Source of the DNA: an uncultured bacterium
Lineage (GTDB): Bacteria > Bacteroidota > Bacteroidia > CAILMK01
Reading direction: 5' to 3'
DNA: 44,005 nt
Assembly: GCA_903829945.1 (NCBI GenBank)
Contig: CAIKRV010000040.1
Coordinates: 1 to 44,005 of the forward strand
The notes below the pieces were generated by a model that saw nothing but the letters and a program-made list of their open reading frames with translations, made no database searches and had not been told where the DNA came from. Made by a program: the position numbers and the translations under genes. Shown here piece by piece: positions 8,786-18,367 of this stretch (within the stretch, counting starts at the first letter, position 1; each line of letters starts with the position of its first letter).

Positions 8786-8824
8786 GGGAAGGCATCTTAA
8801 TGGATGCTTTCCCTGATTTTTTTA
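8786..8824 (+). terminator. Rho-independent terminator after the porin gene
   Basis: GGGAAGGCATC (8786-8796) pairs with GATGCTTTCCC (8803-8813) over 11 positions with one G-U wobble and a 6-base loop. It is followed by TGATTTTTTTAT. The placement 28 bases after the porin stop makes it the end of the 3543-8758 transcription unit. Confidence 0.85.
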
Positions 8825-8886
8825 TAGAAGCATTAATTGGTGGTATTTTTTGCTTAGCTTTGAAGGTTATATTTTCTGAGTGAATT

Positions 8887-11859
8887 GTGAAAGTTGATTC
8901 TTCAAAACCATATGTGCTCGTTTATTCACTTCATCCTGATTCTGAATTAGGGGCAGTAATAGAGCCATATGTCGTGCAACTTAATGATAATAAGACACTT
9001 TCTCTAAGTTATCAAAAAGTATATCCCACTACTACAGATACTTTTATTAGTGCGATTGACCGGACCGATATAGCCATCATTAAGTTATGTTCGGAATATA
9101 CCCCGGAGGTCATCACTAAGAAATTCTGCAAGAAGGACATTAAGCCGCCGGAATTCTTTAGCCGATACATGGATGAGAAAATGCTTAAAACGCTCATTCG
9201 CCCATATATTGAAGAAAGATTAGGGAGAATAATTGAGCTTCTTATTGATAAGCCATTGTATTTGCGCGGTAAAAGCGGAAATCCGGCCCATGTACCCCTG
9301 CAAGTAAGTGATACGGTTGTTAGTGTTCATTTTCATTTTCAAAAAAATGAAGAAGGCACCAAATATTACCCCACTTTCCGTCATGGAGGAGAAAAGTTGA
9401 CCCTGCTAAATAAAAGTGTGTCGCTTTTAACCTTACAGCCTTGTCGGATTTTAATGGATGAAAAAGTTTATTCTTTTGAGGATAATGTAGATGGTAAAAA
9501 GCTTACCCCATTTTTTACCAAGTTTAATATACATATACCTAAAGCCTCAGAAGCAGAATATTATAAAAAATTCATCAAGCCCTTAATAGAAAATCACCCT
9601 GTTATTGCACAAGGCTTTGATGTAATTGATGTAGAGGAGAAACCGACACCGATTCTTCGTTTTGAAATTGATTGGAATAATAATCCTGCCTTACAACTAT
9701 TATTGGACTATGGCATGGAAAAAATACCATTAAACGATCCAAAACCTAATCATGTAAAATTAGAATTGGTAGGTGATAAATATACCTATTATAAAATAAT
9801 GCGACAACCTGAATTGGAAAGTCATTTTATTAGTAGCTTAAAAAAAACAGGTTTAGTAAAAAAAGACGGTTCATTTTTTATTCCGACGGAACAAGATAAT
9901 GGTACCGCAATTATGACTTCAAGCGTTATAGAATGGGTAGCTAATAATAGAGCAAAATTGGAAGACGAAGGGTTTACCATAACTCAAGATGTATCTACTG
10001 AAAAATACTATATCGGCCAGCCATTTTTAGACATGAAAATTGAAGAAAAAAATGATTGGTTTGATGTATATGCCATGGTTCATTTCGGAGAATTTAAAAT
10101 CCCATTTTTGAAGCTGAGGAAATATATATTAAGTGATATCAGAGAATTTGTATTGCCCAACGGTAAAATTGCCATACTTCCTGAATCATGGTTTACAAAA
10201 TATAAAGACTTATTATTATTAGCCGGAGAGCAAAATACTGAAACATTAAAATTCAAAAAACATCATTTTAGTTTAATCGATAGCATACTTGATCATAACC
10301 AAAGTGAGGCCAGAGGCGTTAATAATATAAAGGATGCCATTGATAAATTTAACTCGAAGGATATTCCATTGCCGGATGGATTTAATGAGATATTACGCCC
10401 CTATCAAAAAAAAGGTTTTAGATGGTTGCACTTTTTAAAGCAGAATAATTTTGGGGGTTGCTTGGCGGATGATATGGGATTAGGAAAAACAGTGCAGGCC
10501 ATAGCATTATTAACCTCGTTGAGAAATACAAATGCCTCTCCTGCCCCATTATTGCCAAGAAGTTCCGGACAGATGTCCATATTTGATATGGTAGAAGGAA
10601 TGAAATCAAATGCGCCGAGCCATTTACCACATATGATTGTGATGCCTACTTCCTTAATTCATAATTGGGAATTTGAATTTAATAAGTTTTCTCCGGGATT
10701 GAGAATTATTACCTATACCGGATTGGACCGGGCAGATAAAGTAAAGTATTTGCATACCGCTGATATAGTATTAAGTACCTATGGTACCGTTAGGAATGAT
10801 ATCGATATTATTGAAAAGCAAAATTTTGAATATATTATTTTAGATGAAAGTCAGGTAATTAAAAATCCTCACTCTAAAATATCACAGGCGGTGAAACGCT
10901 TACGGGCGCAACATCGATTAAGCCTGACCGGTACACCAATAGAAAATTCATTGACGGACTTATGGTCTCAAATGAGTTTTTTAAATCCGGGCATGCTTGG
11001 TTCTTTTCAATTATTTAAGGACGAATTCGTTCTACCCATTGAAAAGAAAAACGACCAAGAACGAAAAAATAAATTAAGAAGCCTTATTCAGCCTTTTGTT
11101 TTGCGCCGAACCAAAGAGGAAGTTGCTCAAGAACTGCCTCCAATGACTGAAAACGTTTACTTCAGTGAAATGAGTGCAGAACAAAAGCAATTGTATGAAG
11201 ATACGCGGAATTTTTACCGTAAGAGGATTTTAGAAAATATTGAGAAAGTGGGAGAAAGCAAATCTCAGTTTTTTATACTTAAGGGCTTGATGCAATTGCG
11301 ATTAATTGCAAATCATCCACGATTGCAAGATGCTACTTTTGAAGGGGAAAGTGGAAAATTTACCGATATTATTAATACCCTCCAAGAGGTAATTGATAGC
11401 GGACATAAAGTTTTAGTCTTTTCACAATTTGTAAGGCACCTGGAACTAATTAGGTTACATTTAAATAAGCATTCAATTCCTTTCAGTTTACTCACCGGAG
11501 AAACAGTAAGACGAAGAGAAGCCGTTGATGAATTTAGAAACAATCAGGATTGTAAAGTATTTCTCATCTCCTTGAAGGCAGGTGGTGTTGGATTAAATCT
11601 TACAGAAGCGGAATATGTATTTTTATGTGATCCTTGGTGGAACCCGGCTGCTGAAAAACAAGCAATTAATAGGGCACATCGGATAGGACAAGACAAAAAG
11701 GTATTTAGCTATAAGTTTATATCCAAGGATACCGTTGAGGAAAAGATTTTGCAATTGCAAGAAAAGAAATTACGTTTGAGTGCTGACTTTATTCAGCCGG
11801 AATTAAGCGCTACTCATCTTATTTCGAAAGAAGATGTAGAAGAATTATTTGGGATGTAA
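8887..11859 (+). CDS. SNF2-family DEAD/DEAH helicase-like ATPase
   Basis: A 990-residue cytosolic Swi2/Snf2 double-stranded-DNA translocase. The C-terminal half has the full motor: LADDMGLGKTVQ (Walker A, Lys about residue 533), VMPTSLIHNWEFEF, the Walker B box DESQ (about 652, where DEAQ or DEAH is usual), LTGTPIENSLTDLWSQ, and motifs V-VI in SLKAGGVGLNLTEAEYV and INRAHRIGQDKKV (about 930). The N-terminal 490 residues have no motif I recognise. The start is GTG at 8887; a stop directly upstream in frame (TGA 8881) rules out a longer protein. It is a single gene in its own interval. Such proteins remodel protein-DNA complexes or RNA polymerase; no defence, methylase or nuclease partner is adjacent, so a housekeeping RapA/HepA-like role is likely. 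Confidence 0.9.
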   Translation: MKVDSSKPYVLVYSLHPDSELGAVIEPYVVQLNDNKTLSLSYQKVYPTTTDTFISAIDRTDIAIIKLCSEYTPEVITKKFCKKDIKPPEFFSRYMDEKMLKTLIRPYIEERLGRIIELLIDKPLYLRGKSGNPAHVPLQVSDTVVSVHFHFQKNEEGTKYYPTFRHGGEKLTLLNKSVSLLTLQPCRILMDEKVYSFEDNVDGKKLTPFFTKFNIHIPKASEAEYYKKFIKPLIENHPVIAQGFDVIDVEEKPTPILRFEIDWNNNPALQLLLDYGMEKIPLNDPKPNHVKLELVGDKYTYYKIMRQPELESHFISSLKKTGLVKKDGSFFIPTEQDNGTAIMTSSVIEWVANNRAKLEDEGFTITQDVSTEKYYIGQPFLDMKIEEKNDWFDVYAMVHFGEFKIPFLKLRKYILSDIREFVLPNGKIAILPESWFTKYKDLLLLAGEQNTETLKFKKHHFSLIDSILDHNQSEARGVNNIKDAIDKFNSKDIPLPDGFNEILRPYQKKGFRWLHFLKQNNFGGCLADDMGLGKTVQAIALLTSLRNTNASPAPLLPRSSGQMSIFDMVEGMKSNAPSHLPHMIVMPTSLIHNWEFEFNKFSPGLRIITYTGLDRADKVKYLHTADIVLSTYGTVRNDIDIIEKQNFEYIILDESQVIKNPHSKISQAVKRLRAQHRLSLTGTPIENSLTDLWSQMSFLNPGMLGSFQLFKDEFVLPIEKKNDQERKNKLRSLIQPFVLRRTKEEVAQELPPMTENVYFSEMSAEQKQLYEDTRNFYRKRILENIEKVGESKSQFFILKGLMQLRLIANHPRLQDATFEGESGKFTDIINTLQEVIDSGHKVLVFSQFVRHLELIRLHLNKHSIPFSLLTGETVRRREAVDEFRNNQDCKVFLISLKAGGVGLNLTEAEYVFLCDPWWNPAAEKQAINRAHRIGQDKKVFSYKFISKDTVEEKILQLQEKKLRLSADFIQPELSATHLISKEDVEELFGM

Positions 11860-11963
11860 AGATATAGTAATTAACAATTTACAATTTATCATTATTCAAT
11901 TTTTATCGAATATTTTAAGCCTAAAGCTATAAATAGTAGTAACTTGCAAAAAAAATTAACACT

Positions 11964-12428
11964 ATGAAAAAGATACTCCTGCTTCCAATTGCATTGGTCA
12001 TCTTTAGTACCTCAGGTTTTACGCAAATTCGCAAATTAAAATCTACACAAGTTCCTGAAATTTTAGCGGAAGGGTTTAGAATAAAATTTGGCAACATAAA
12101 GCCTACAGATTGGATATATGATTCATCCTGTATATGTTACAAAGCACATTTTATTAAAAAGACCAATGAATGCTCCGCATCATTTACAGAAGAAGGTAGA
12201 TGGCTCCGCAGTGAAACAGAATTAGATGAATCAACTATTCCACAAGTGATAATGGATGCCTTTAAATCAAGTGATTACAAAGATTGGAGCATAGCTAGCA
12301 TTATGCGGGTGGAAACAATTAATATCAGTTCTGGTTGTCAGTTCAATTTGAAGAAGAAAAAAGAGCAATACTACCTGATTTTCGATTTAAATGGCAAGTT
12401 ATTAAGTCAAGGTAAACTCCGCAATTAG
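11964..12428 (+). CDS. PepSY-like (BLIP-like fold) secreted protein
   Basis: A 154-residue protein with a Sec signal (MKKILLLPIALVIFSTSGFTQ). The mature part follows the Bacteroidota PepSY-like pattern: a helix starting VPEILAEGFRIKFG, a strand with W (PTDWIYDSSCICYKAHF), then a second unit FTEEGRWLRSETELDESTIPQVIMDAF and a closing FDLNGKL. These are small periplasmic proteins of unknown role, related in fold to beta-lactamase inhibitor protein. Two Cys in SSCIC plus C at NECSA and SGCQ could form disulfides. It is monocistronic, with 100 AT-rich bases upstream and a 321-base gap downstream. Confidence 0.65.
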   Translation: MKKILLLPIALVIFSTSGFTQIRKLKSTQVPEILAEGFRIKFGNIKPTDWIYDSSCICYKAHFIKKTNECSASFTEEGRWLRSETELDESTIPQVIMDAFKSSDYKDWSIASIMRVETINISSGCQFNLKKKKEQYYLIFDLNGKLLSQGKLRN

Positions 12429-12749
12429 TCGTTTTTTGCAAAACTATTTGCGATTTTTATCACATTTTGGGGGAAAACTTTAAGATTTCCTGAAAAAACA
12501 ATTGTGGATATCCACCGTACCAATTGCTAAAAAGTGAAAAAAGTAAGAATTAAAATGAACAAAAACAAGGCAACGCAAAGCCTATAAATTATGTATATCA
12601 ATTATTTATAAAAATGAAAATTACAAATTCAATAAGATGTGGATACCTATTTAAAATGATTTCAAATAAGAATTCACGAATCTTCATTGATAATTTTTTT
12701 CAAGAAATTGAGAACATCACATTAACTTTGCGCCCATAATACTCAAAAT
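12429..12749. other. 321-base gene-free leader upstream of the cytochrome oxidase operon
   Basis: AT-rich and without an ORF of note. It holds a perfect 12-base palindrome GTGGATATCCAC (12504-12515), flanked by CAATTG on the left and CAATTG again at 12521-12526. A second GTGGATA half-site follows at 12639-12645. The operon promoter candidate is at 12723-12730. The repeated GTGGATA suggests a regulator site; TGTGGATA is also 8 of 9 bases of a reverse DnaA box, so either reading is possible. Confidence 0.4.
12723..12730 (+). promoter_or_regulatory. -7 element of the cytochrome oxidase operon promoter
   Basis: TAACTTTG is an exact TAnnTTTG match, 20 bases before the ATG at 12750. The predicted start would leave a very short leader. 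No downstream match of similar quality exists inside the tightly packed operon. Confidence 0.6.
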
Positions 12750-14204
12750 ATGTTGCGAACGCTTAGAACCGCATTGAGCAGGATTTTAATTGCCCTGTTC
12801 CTTGTTTTTTCTTTTTCAGGCCTAAAGGCCGCACCAAATCTGGATAACGGTAAAAAAGTATTTGAACAAAACTGTACTTCCTGTCACAAATTGGGAGGCG
12901 TTTTAGTTGGACCAGACCTATCCGGCGTTAAAAAGAGATGGCCGGATCAAAAGAAACTCCATGATTTTGTAAAAAATCCTGCAGCTTACATTGACAAGGA
13001 TCCTTATATCAAAGGATTACAAGCAAAGTATAACGCTGTCATGGCTGTAGCGCCACTTAAGGATGATCAAATTGATGATGTATTGGCTTATGCTGATGCA
13101 GGTGGAACTGCCGCTGCTGCAGCACCTGCTGCCGCTACAGGAGCTCCGGCTCAAGTATATGCTCCGGTACCACAGGACAATTCATGGTTGCGTTACATGT
13201 TTTATGGCATCGTAATTTTATTAATCGTTTCTTTCTATTATACTAATAAGTTAATCAGAAATCTTACTAAAAATAGCAAGGATAACGAAGATAACAAACC
13301 TGAAGAACCATTTACCAAAAGCGGTTTACAAAAAATAAACGCAGTACTTGCGCCATTATTTTTGATCGTTTGGTTCGGCTTAATCTTATATGAATCAAGT
13401 ATCCATAGCAAATTCTTACTTCCTGAATCAGCTTCTGATGTAGGCGTAGAAATTGACCGCTTATTTAATATTACCGCCATGGTAACGGGTATGGTATTTG
13501 TAATTGTACAAATAGTACTATTTATATATACTTTCAGATTCCGTCATAAAGATGGTCAAAAAGCATATTTTTATTCTCATAACAATAAAATTGAATTTGT
13601 TTGGACCATCATTCCTGCAGTGGCTATGGCTGCTTTAGTTTTGTATGGTTTCAAAACATGGCAAAAAGCAACCAGTAATCCGGAAGACCATCCGGTATTG
13701 GTAGAATGTTATGCTTATCAATTTGCCTGGGAATTCCGTTATCCGGGTCCTGATGGCAAATTGGGTAAAACTGATTTCCGTTTAATTGATATGGCAACCA
13801 ATCCTTTTGGTATTGATTTTAAAGATCCTGCTTCAAAGGATGACTTTATTACCAAAGAACTACATATGCCTGTAAATAGGGATGTTAAGCTTGTTTTACG
13901 TTCTCGTGATGTAACTCATGGTGCCTACTTACCGCATTTCCGTGCACAAATGTATGCTCAGCCGGGTATGGAAAATCGTATCAGATTCAAACCAATCATT
14001 ACCACAGCTCAGATGCGTGAAAAATTACATAAACCAACCTTTGAATATGAAATGGCTTGTAATCAGCTTTGCGGATCAGCACATTTTAATATGAGAAGAG
14101 TAGTGGTAGTAGAAAGCGACCAAGAATTTGATGCTTGGCAAAAAACTTTCAAACCTTTTTACGCTACCTATTCTGAAAACAATAAAATTACTGCTTTAAA
14201 ATAA
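12750..14204 (+). CDS. Cytochrome c - cytochrome c oxidase subunit II fusion
   Basis: Electron-entry subunit of an aa3-type oxidase in the inner membrane, 484 residues. After a signal segment (about 1-28) comes a mono-heme cytochrome c domain: C42-TS-C45-H46, likely axial Met98. An Ala/Pro-rich linker follows (about 112-137), then Bacteroidota CoxII with membrane spans near 148-166, 198-215, 240-265 and 290-310. The periplasmic cupredoxin carries the complete CuA site: H390 (DVTHG), C437, C441, H445 and M448 in CNQLCGSAHFNM. In classical caa3 oxidases the cytochrome c domain is C-terminal; here it is N-terminal. The heme domain probably takes electrons from complex III or a soluble carrier and hands them to CuA. 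It is the first gene of the operon, 21 bases ahead of coxI. Confidence 0.92.
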   Translation: MLRTLRTALSRILIALFLVFSFSGLKAAPNLDNGKKVFEQNCTSCHKLGGVLVGPDLSGVKKRWPDQKKLHDFVKNPAAYIDKDPYIKGLQAKYNAVMAVAPLKDDQIDDVLAYADAGGTAAAAAPAAATGAPAQVYAPVPQDNSWLRYMFYGIVILLIVSFYYTNKLIRNLTKNSKDNEDNKPEEPFTKSGLQKINAVLAPLFLIVWFGLILYESSIHSKFLLPESASDVGVEIDRLFNITAMVTGMVFVIVQIVLFIYTFRFRHKDGQKAYFYSHNNKIEFVWTIIPAVAMAALVLYGFKTWQKATSNPEDHPVLVECYAYQFAWEFRYPGPDGKLGKTDFRLIDMATNPFGIDFKDPASKDDFITKELHMPVNRDVKLVLRSRDVTHGAYLPHFRAQMYAQPGMENRIRFKPIITTAQMREKLHKPTFEYEMACNQLCGSAHFNMRRVVVVESDQEFDAWQKTFKPFYATYSENNKITALK

Positions 14205-14225
14205 CCTTCAAATTAACTTTTAATA

Positions 14226-16094
14226 ATGAGTGCAGCAAATTTAGCCGGCCATACCCAAGAAACTCAACATCATCACGAAGAGAGTTTTTTCACCAAGTAT
14301 GTCTTCAGTCAAGATCATAAAATGATTGCCCGTCAATTCCTTATTACAGGGATTATTATGGGTGTAGTTGGAGGACTATTATCAAGCTTATTCAGAATTC
14401 AATTAGGATTTCCAAATGCAGATTTAGGATTCCTTCGTCCACTATTAGGTGGTTGGATTAACGAAAGCGGTAACCTAGACCCTAGTTTTTATATGTCATT
14501 GGTAACCATACATGGTACCATCATGGTATTTTTTGTACTAACGGCTGGATTATCCGGTACTTTCAGTAATTTACTTATTCCATTGCAAATTGGCGCCAGA
14601 GATATGGCCGCTCCTTTTATAAACATGTTATCTTACTGGTTCTTCTTTTTATCCAGTGTTATCATGTTTGGTTCATTGTTTATTTCTACCGGTCCGGCAG
14701 CAGCAGGATGGACCATTTATCCTCCATTAAGTGCCCTACCTAAAGCTATGGCAGGTTCCGGCTTAGGAATGACGCTTTGGTTAATGTCAATGGCCTTATT
14801 CGTTGCCTCTGCTTTAATGGGTGCCCTTAACTACGTTGCAACCGTACTAAATATGCGTACCCGCGGTATGCACATGACTCGTATGCCTTTAACAGTTTGG
14901 GCATTTTTAGTAACTGCTATCTTAGGTATTCTTTCCTTCCCGGTATTATTTGCAGCAGTTATCCTGCTCATCTTTGACCGTGGCTTTGGAACCAGTTTTT
15001 ACCTATCTGATATTTATTTAAACATGACTGACGGTATTGTACACGTTGGTGGTAGCGGTGTTTTATTCCAGCACTTATTCTGGTTCTTAGGTCACCCGGA
15101 AGTATATATTGTGTTATTACCTGCCTTAGGATTAACTTCTGAGGTAATGGCTACCCACGCTCGTAAACCGATTTTCGGATATAGAGCAATGGTTGGTTCT
15201 ATTTTAGTCATTGGATTTTTATCTTTCTTAGTATGGGGTCACCATATGTTTATTACAGGTATGAATCCATTCTTAGGTTCTGTATTTTTAATTGCAACAT
15301 TAATTATTGCCGTACCTTCTGCCGTTAAAACCTTCAATTACTTAGCAACCTTATGGAGAGGTAATCTTCGTTTAAATACACCAATGTTATTTTCCATCGG
15401 GGTAGTTAGTTTATTTGTTTCCGGTGGTTTAACAGGTTTATTTTTAGGTAATGCTGCCATTGATATTCCTTTACATAATACCTACTTTGTAGTGGCTCAC
15501 TTCCATATTGTAATGGGTAGTGCTGCCATCTTCGGTATGTTTGCCGGCGTTTATCATTGGTTCCCTAAATTATTCGGTCGTAAAATGGACGAAAAATTAG
15601 GTTCTATTCACTTTTGGATAACCTTCGCTTGCGTATATGCCGTATTTGTTCCAATGCACTTTATGGGTATGGATGGTGTACCAAGAAGATACTATTCTTT
15701 AACTGCATTTACTGAATTCTCCAACTGGGTAGAATTAAACAAATTCATTTCAGTAGCGGCATTTACAGGCATGGCAGTACAATTTGTATTTTTATATAAC
15801 TTCTTCAATAGCATTTTCAATGGTCGCCGTTCCGGTCGTAACCCTTGGGAGGCTAATACTTTAGAATGGACTACCCCTGTAGAATTTGTACATGGTAACT
15901 GGCCTGGAGAAATCCCGGTAGTATATCGTTGGCCATATGATTACAGCCGTCCTGATATTGAGTTGGATTGGTTGCCGCAAACCATGAGCGATGCTGATGT
16001 AATGAATAAAGTTAATTACAATACTGAAGCTTATGAACCTACTGCTACTGATGAAAAAGTAGTTTATGAACATAATCATTCACATAGTCACTAA
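14226..16094 (+). CDS. Cytochrome c oxidase subunit I
   Basis: Catalytic heme-copper subunit, 622 residues, with twelve or more membrane spans. Metal ligands are all visible: H96 (IHGTIMVFF) for low-spin heme a, H290 of GHPEVY with the cross-linked Tyr for CuB, H339-H340 (WGHHMF) for CuB, and H425 and H427 (VVAHFHIV) for the two hemes. ARDMAAPFINMLSYW marks the D-channel loop in its Bacteroidota form. Both ends are His-rich (HTQETQHHHEE near the N-terminus, HNHSHSH at the C-terminus), which is not needed for catalysis and may help capture metal. It reduces oxygen to water and pumps protons. Second gene of the operon. Confidence 0.97.
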   Translation: MSAANLAGHTQETQHHHEESFFTKYVFSQDHKMIARQFLITGIIMGVVGGLLSSLFRIQLGFPNADLGFLRPLLGGWINESGNLDPSFYMSLVTIHGTIMVFFVLTAGLSGTFSNLLIPLQIGARDMAAPFINMLSYWFFFLSSVIMFGSLFISTGPAAAGWTIYPPLSALPKAMAGSGLGMTLWLMSMALFVASALMGALNYVATVLNMRTRGMHMTRMPLTVWAFLVTAILGILSFPVLFAAVILLIFDRGFGTSFYLSDIYLNMTDGIVHVGGSGVLFQHLFWFLGHPEVYIVLLPALGLTSEVMATHARKPIFGYRAMVGSILVIGFLSFLVWGHHMFITGMNPFLGSVFLIATLIIAVPSAVKTFNYLATLWRGNLRLNTPMLFSIGVVSLFVSGGLTGLFLGNAAIDIPLHNTYFVVAHFHIVMGSAAIFGMFAGVYHWFPKLFGRKMDEKLGSIHFWITFACVYAVFVPMHFMGMDGVPRRYYSLTAFTEFSNWVELNKFISVAAFTGMAVQFVFLYNFFNSIFNGRRSGRNPWEANTLEWTTPVEFVHGNWPGEIPVVYRWPYDYSRPDIELDWLPQTMSDADVMNKVNYNTEAYEPTATDEKVVYEHNHSHSH

Positions 16095-16132
16095 TAAAAA
16101 TTAATGACAGTTTTATACCAACTGTCTTTACA

Positions 16133-17038
16133 ATGAATCAAAATTTAAATATAACACACAGTGCCTCTTTTGGCTACAAAGCCAAACTGAGGGATTTTAG
16201 TCAACTTATAAAAGTTAGACTAAACCTTACTGTGGTGTTCTCTACATTTATTGGATTTTTATTGGGCATGCAAGGGCATGTACAATGGATGGATTTATTA
16301 ATTGTATGCGCAGGCGGTTTTTTAACGGTAGGTGCAGCCAATGGAATAAATCAAATTATTGAACGAGATAGCGATAAATTGATGCGCAGGACAGAAAATC
16401 GTCCTTTGGCACAAAACAGAATGGGTGTAACGGAAGCCGCCATTATCTCTTTGGTTTTAGGCGCTGCCGGTGTTATATTAATTGCCTATTTCCTCACCCC
16501 TTTATGCGGAATCTTATCTTTCTTATCTTTAATTACCTATGGCTTTATTTATACTCCGTTAAAGAAGGTTACTCCTTTGGCAGTATATATTGGAGCGTTT
16601 CCGGGTGCAGTATCTCCCATTATCGGATATGTTGCATCTCATGGTCATTTGGATATTTTGGCACTATGCTTATTTATTATTCAATTTGCATGGCAGTTCC
16701 CGCATTTTTATTCTATTGCTTGGTTATTAGATGATGACTATAAAAGAGCCGGTTTAAAAATGATGCCGCTCTTTGCACAAAAGGATAAAGCAGGTGCTTT
16801 ACAAATAGTATTCTTTACCGGAATATTATTACCTTTATCTTTTTTAACCTATTATTTAGGAATAGGAAGTATTTGGAGTAACATTATACTTGAATTATGT
16901 AGCTTATATTTCTTTTACAGAAGTGTTATGCTTCTAAAGGATTTAAGTAATACCTCTGCTAAAGGATTAATGTTTACCTCCTTCTTTTACTTGCCTTTGG
17001 TTTTTGTAATCATGTTAATTGATAAATTAATAAGATGA
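16133..17038 (+). CDS. ctaB: Protoheme IX farnesyltransferase (heme O synthase)
   Basis: UbiA-family membrane prenyltransferase that adds a farnesyl group to heme B, the first step to heme A. The 301 residues contain the first Asp-rich motif NGINQIIERDSDKLMRR followed by TENRPL, the conserved YIGAFPGAVSPIIGY, and the second Asp-rich loop WLLDDDYKRAGLKMMP. About eight hydrophobic spans are present. It lies inside the oxidase operon and overlaps the next gene by ATGA (stop at 17038, next start at 17035), so translation is coupled. The heme A synthase (ctaA) is not in this window and must be encoded elsewhere. Confidence 0.95.
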   Translation: MNQNLNITHSASFGYKAKLRDFSQLIKVRLNLTVVFSTFIGFLLGMQGHVQWMDLLIVCAGGFLTVGAANGINQIIERDSDKLMRRTENRPLAQNRMGVTEAAIISLVLGAAGVILIAYFLTPLCGILSFLSLITYGFIYTPLKKVTPLAVYIGAFPGAVSPIIGYVASHGHLDILALCLFIIQFAWQFPHFYSIAWLLDDDYKRAGLKMMPLFAQKDKAGALQIVFFTGILLPLSFLTYYLGIGSIWSNIILELCSLYFFYRSVMLLKDLSNTSAKGLMFTSFFYLPLVFVIMLIDKLIR

Positions 17039-17619
17039 GTACTGCAAATTTAAAAATGGCAAACCCGGAAAGAGAGCAATACCCTGTTCATCCAAAGAAA
17101 TTTATGCTTTGGGTATTTTTGGTATCTGTAACGATGCTTTTTGCAGCTTTTACTTCAGGAATGATTGTTAGAAGAGGCGATGGGAATTGGACTTATTTTA
17201 TCATTCCCGGCATTTTTACTTTTACTACCATTGTTGCAGCCTTAAGTTCTGTAACCATGCAATGGGCATATTTTGCAGCTAAGAAAAATAATTTACAAGC
17301 ATTAAAAATAGCTTTGTTTTTAACCTTAGCCTTGGGAATCACTTTTTCCATTGGTCAATATTACGGTTACAAAGCATTGGTAGCCATGCATGTATTTTTA
17401 GTAGGAAATCCGTCTGAATCATTCTTCTATGTGGTTACGGGCGTACACTTACTACACATTATCGGTGGAATACTTTATTTGGCCTATGTACTTATTAGAT
17501 CTTTACAGAACAAAGTACACGCCGGAAATATGTTGTCTATAAATTTATGTACTACCTATTGGCATTTTGTAGGCGGCTTATGGATTTATTTATTTATAAT
17601 TTTAAACGTTTTAAGATAA
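17035..17619 (+). CDS. Cytochrome c oxidase subunit III, first of two
   Basis: A 194-residue heme-copper oxidase subunit III-family membrane protein with about five spans. It opens with PEREQYPVHPKKFMLWVFLVSVTMLFAAFTSG, has a central GITFSIGQYYGYKAL, and ends with VTGVHLLHIIGGILYL and LCTTYWHFVGGLWIYLFIIL, the HxxHxxxG and YWHFVDxVW-like signatures of the family. Bacteroidota oxidase operons typically carry two adjacent CoxIII-like genes, as here. It overlaps ctaB by four bases and is followed 10 bases later by the second copy. It stabilises subunit I and lies in the proton-uptake region in known oxidases. Confidence 0.92.
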   Translation: MSTANLKMANPEREQYPVHPKKFMLWVFLVSVTMLFAAFTSGMIVRRGDGNWTYFIIPGIFTFTTIVAALSSVTMQWAYFAAKKNNLQALKIALFLTLALGITFSIGQYYGYKALVAMHVFLVGNPSESFFYVVTGVHLLHIIGGILYLAYVLIRSLQNKVHAGNMLSINLCTTYWHFVGGLWIYLFIILNVLR

Positions 17620-17629
17620 ATTATTAACA

Positions 17630-18331
17630 ATGTCAGTTGAAGCAACAGCAAATGTAGAAAAAGGCAATGCCTGGTCTGGTGGAAGAGTTCCATTAGGCTC
17701 AAGTTATGGCAAACTTATGATGTGGATGTTCCTCCTATCAGATGCCTTCACCTTTTCATCACTACTGGTAACTTACGGTTATCTTCGAGTAACTGCCCTA
17801 CCGGGTTGGGTGGCTCCTGAAGAAGTATTCCATGGCATTCCTTTCTTAGTGGAAGAAGGATTACCATTGGTATTCGTAGGTATCATGACCTTCATTCTCA
17901 TTGCATCCAGCGTAACTATGGTACTTGCCGTAGAAGCGGGACATAGAATGGATCAAAAAAACGTAGCTCGTTATATGATTCTTACCATTATTGGTGGATT
18001 GATGTTCCTAAGCTGTCAAGCTTTAGAATGGACCCACTTAATTGAAAATGGATTGACTTTAACTTTTAATCCTTTCAAGGTACCGCTAGGACCAAATGCC
18101 GGACAAAATGCAAGTACCATGTTTGGTGATTTGTTTTTTGTAATTACCGGATTCCACGGTTTCCACGTATTTAGCGGGGTAGTTATTAATATTATCATTT
18201 ATTTCAAAACCATTGCCGGTGATTTCCAAAAAAGAGGTCATTATGAAATGGTAGAAAAAGTTGGATTATATTGGCACTTTGTGGATTTGGTTTGGGTATT
18301 TGTATTTACCGTATTTTACCTTATCTACTAA
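17630..18331 (+). CDS. Cytochrome c oxidase subunit III, second of two
   Basis: A 233-residue CoxIII-family protein with six to seven spans. Markers are YGKLMMWMFLLSDAFTFSSLLVTYG near the N-terminus, CQALEWTHLI (the conserved QxxEW), VITGFHGFHVFSGV and the C-terminal VGLYWHFVDLVWVFVFTVFYLIY, a textbook subunit III ending. It is more canonical than the preceding 194-residue copy, which lacks the QALEW segment in this form. ATG 17630 lies 10 bases after the previous stop, and the CoxIV gene begins 36 bases further on. Confidence 0.94.
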   Translation: MSVEATANVEKGNAWSGGRVPLGSSYGKLMMWMFLLSDAFTFSSLLVTYGYLRVTALPGWVAPEEVFHGIPFLVEEGLPLVFVGIMTFILIASSVTMVLAVEAGHRMDQKNVARYMILTIIGGLMFLSCQALEWTHLIENGLTLTFNPFKVPLGPNAGQNASTMFGDLFFVITGFHGFHVFSGVVINIIIYFKTIAGDFQKRGHYEMVEKVGLYWHFVDLVWVFVFTVFYLIY

Positions 18332-18367
18332 TAATAATTTTTTAAGCATTTTAAAGAGTAAACAATT

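Noticed and set aside
8887-11859. SNF2 helicase as part of a defence island
   Set aside because: No methylase, nuclease, PLD or other defence partner flanks it; neighbours are a porin and a PepSY-like gene.
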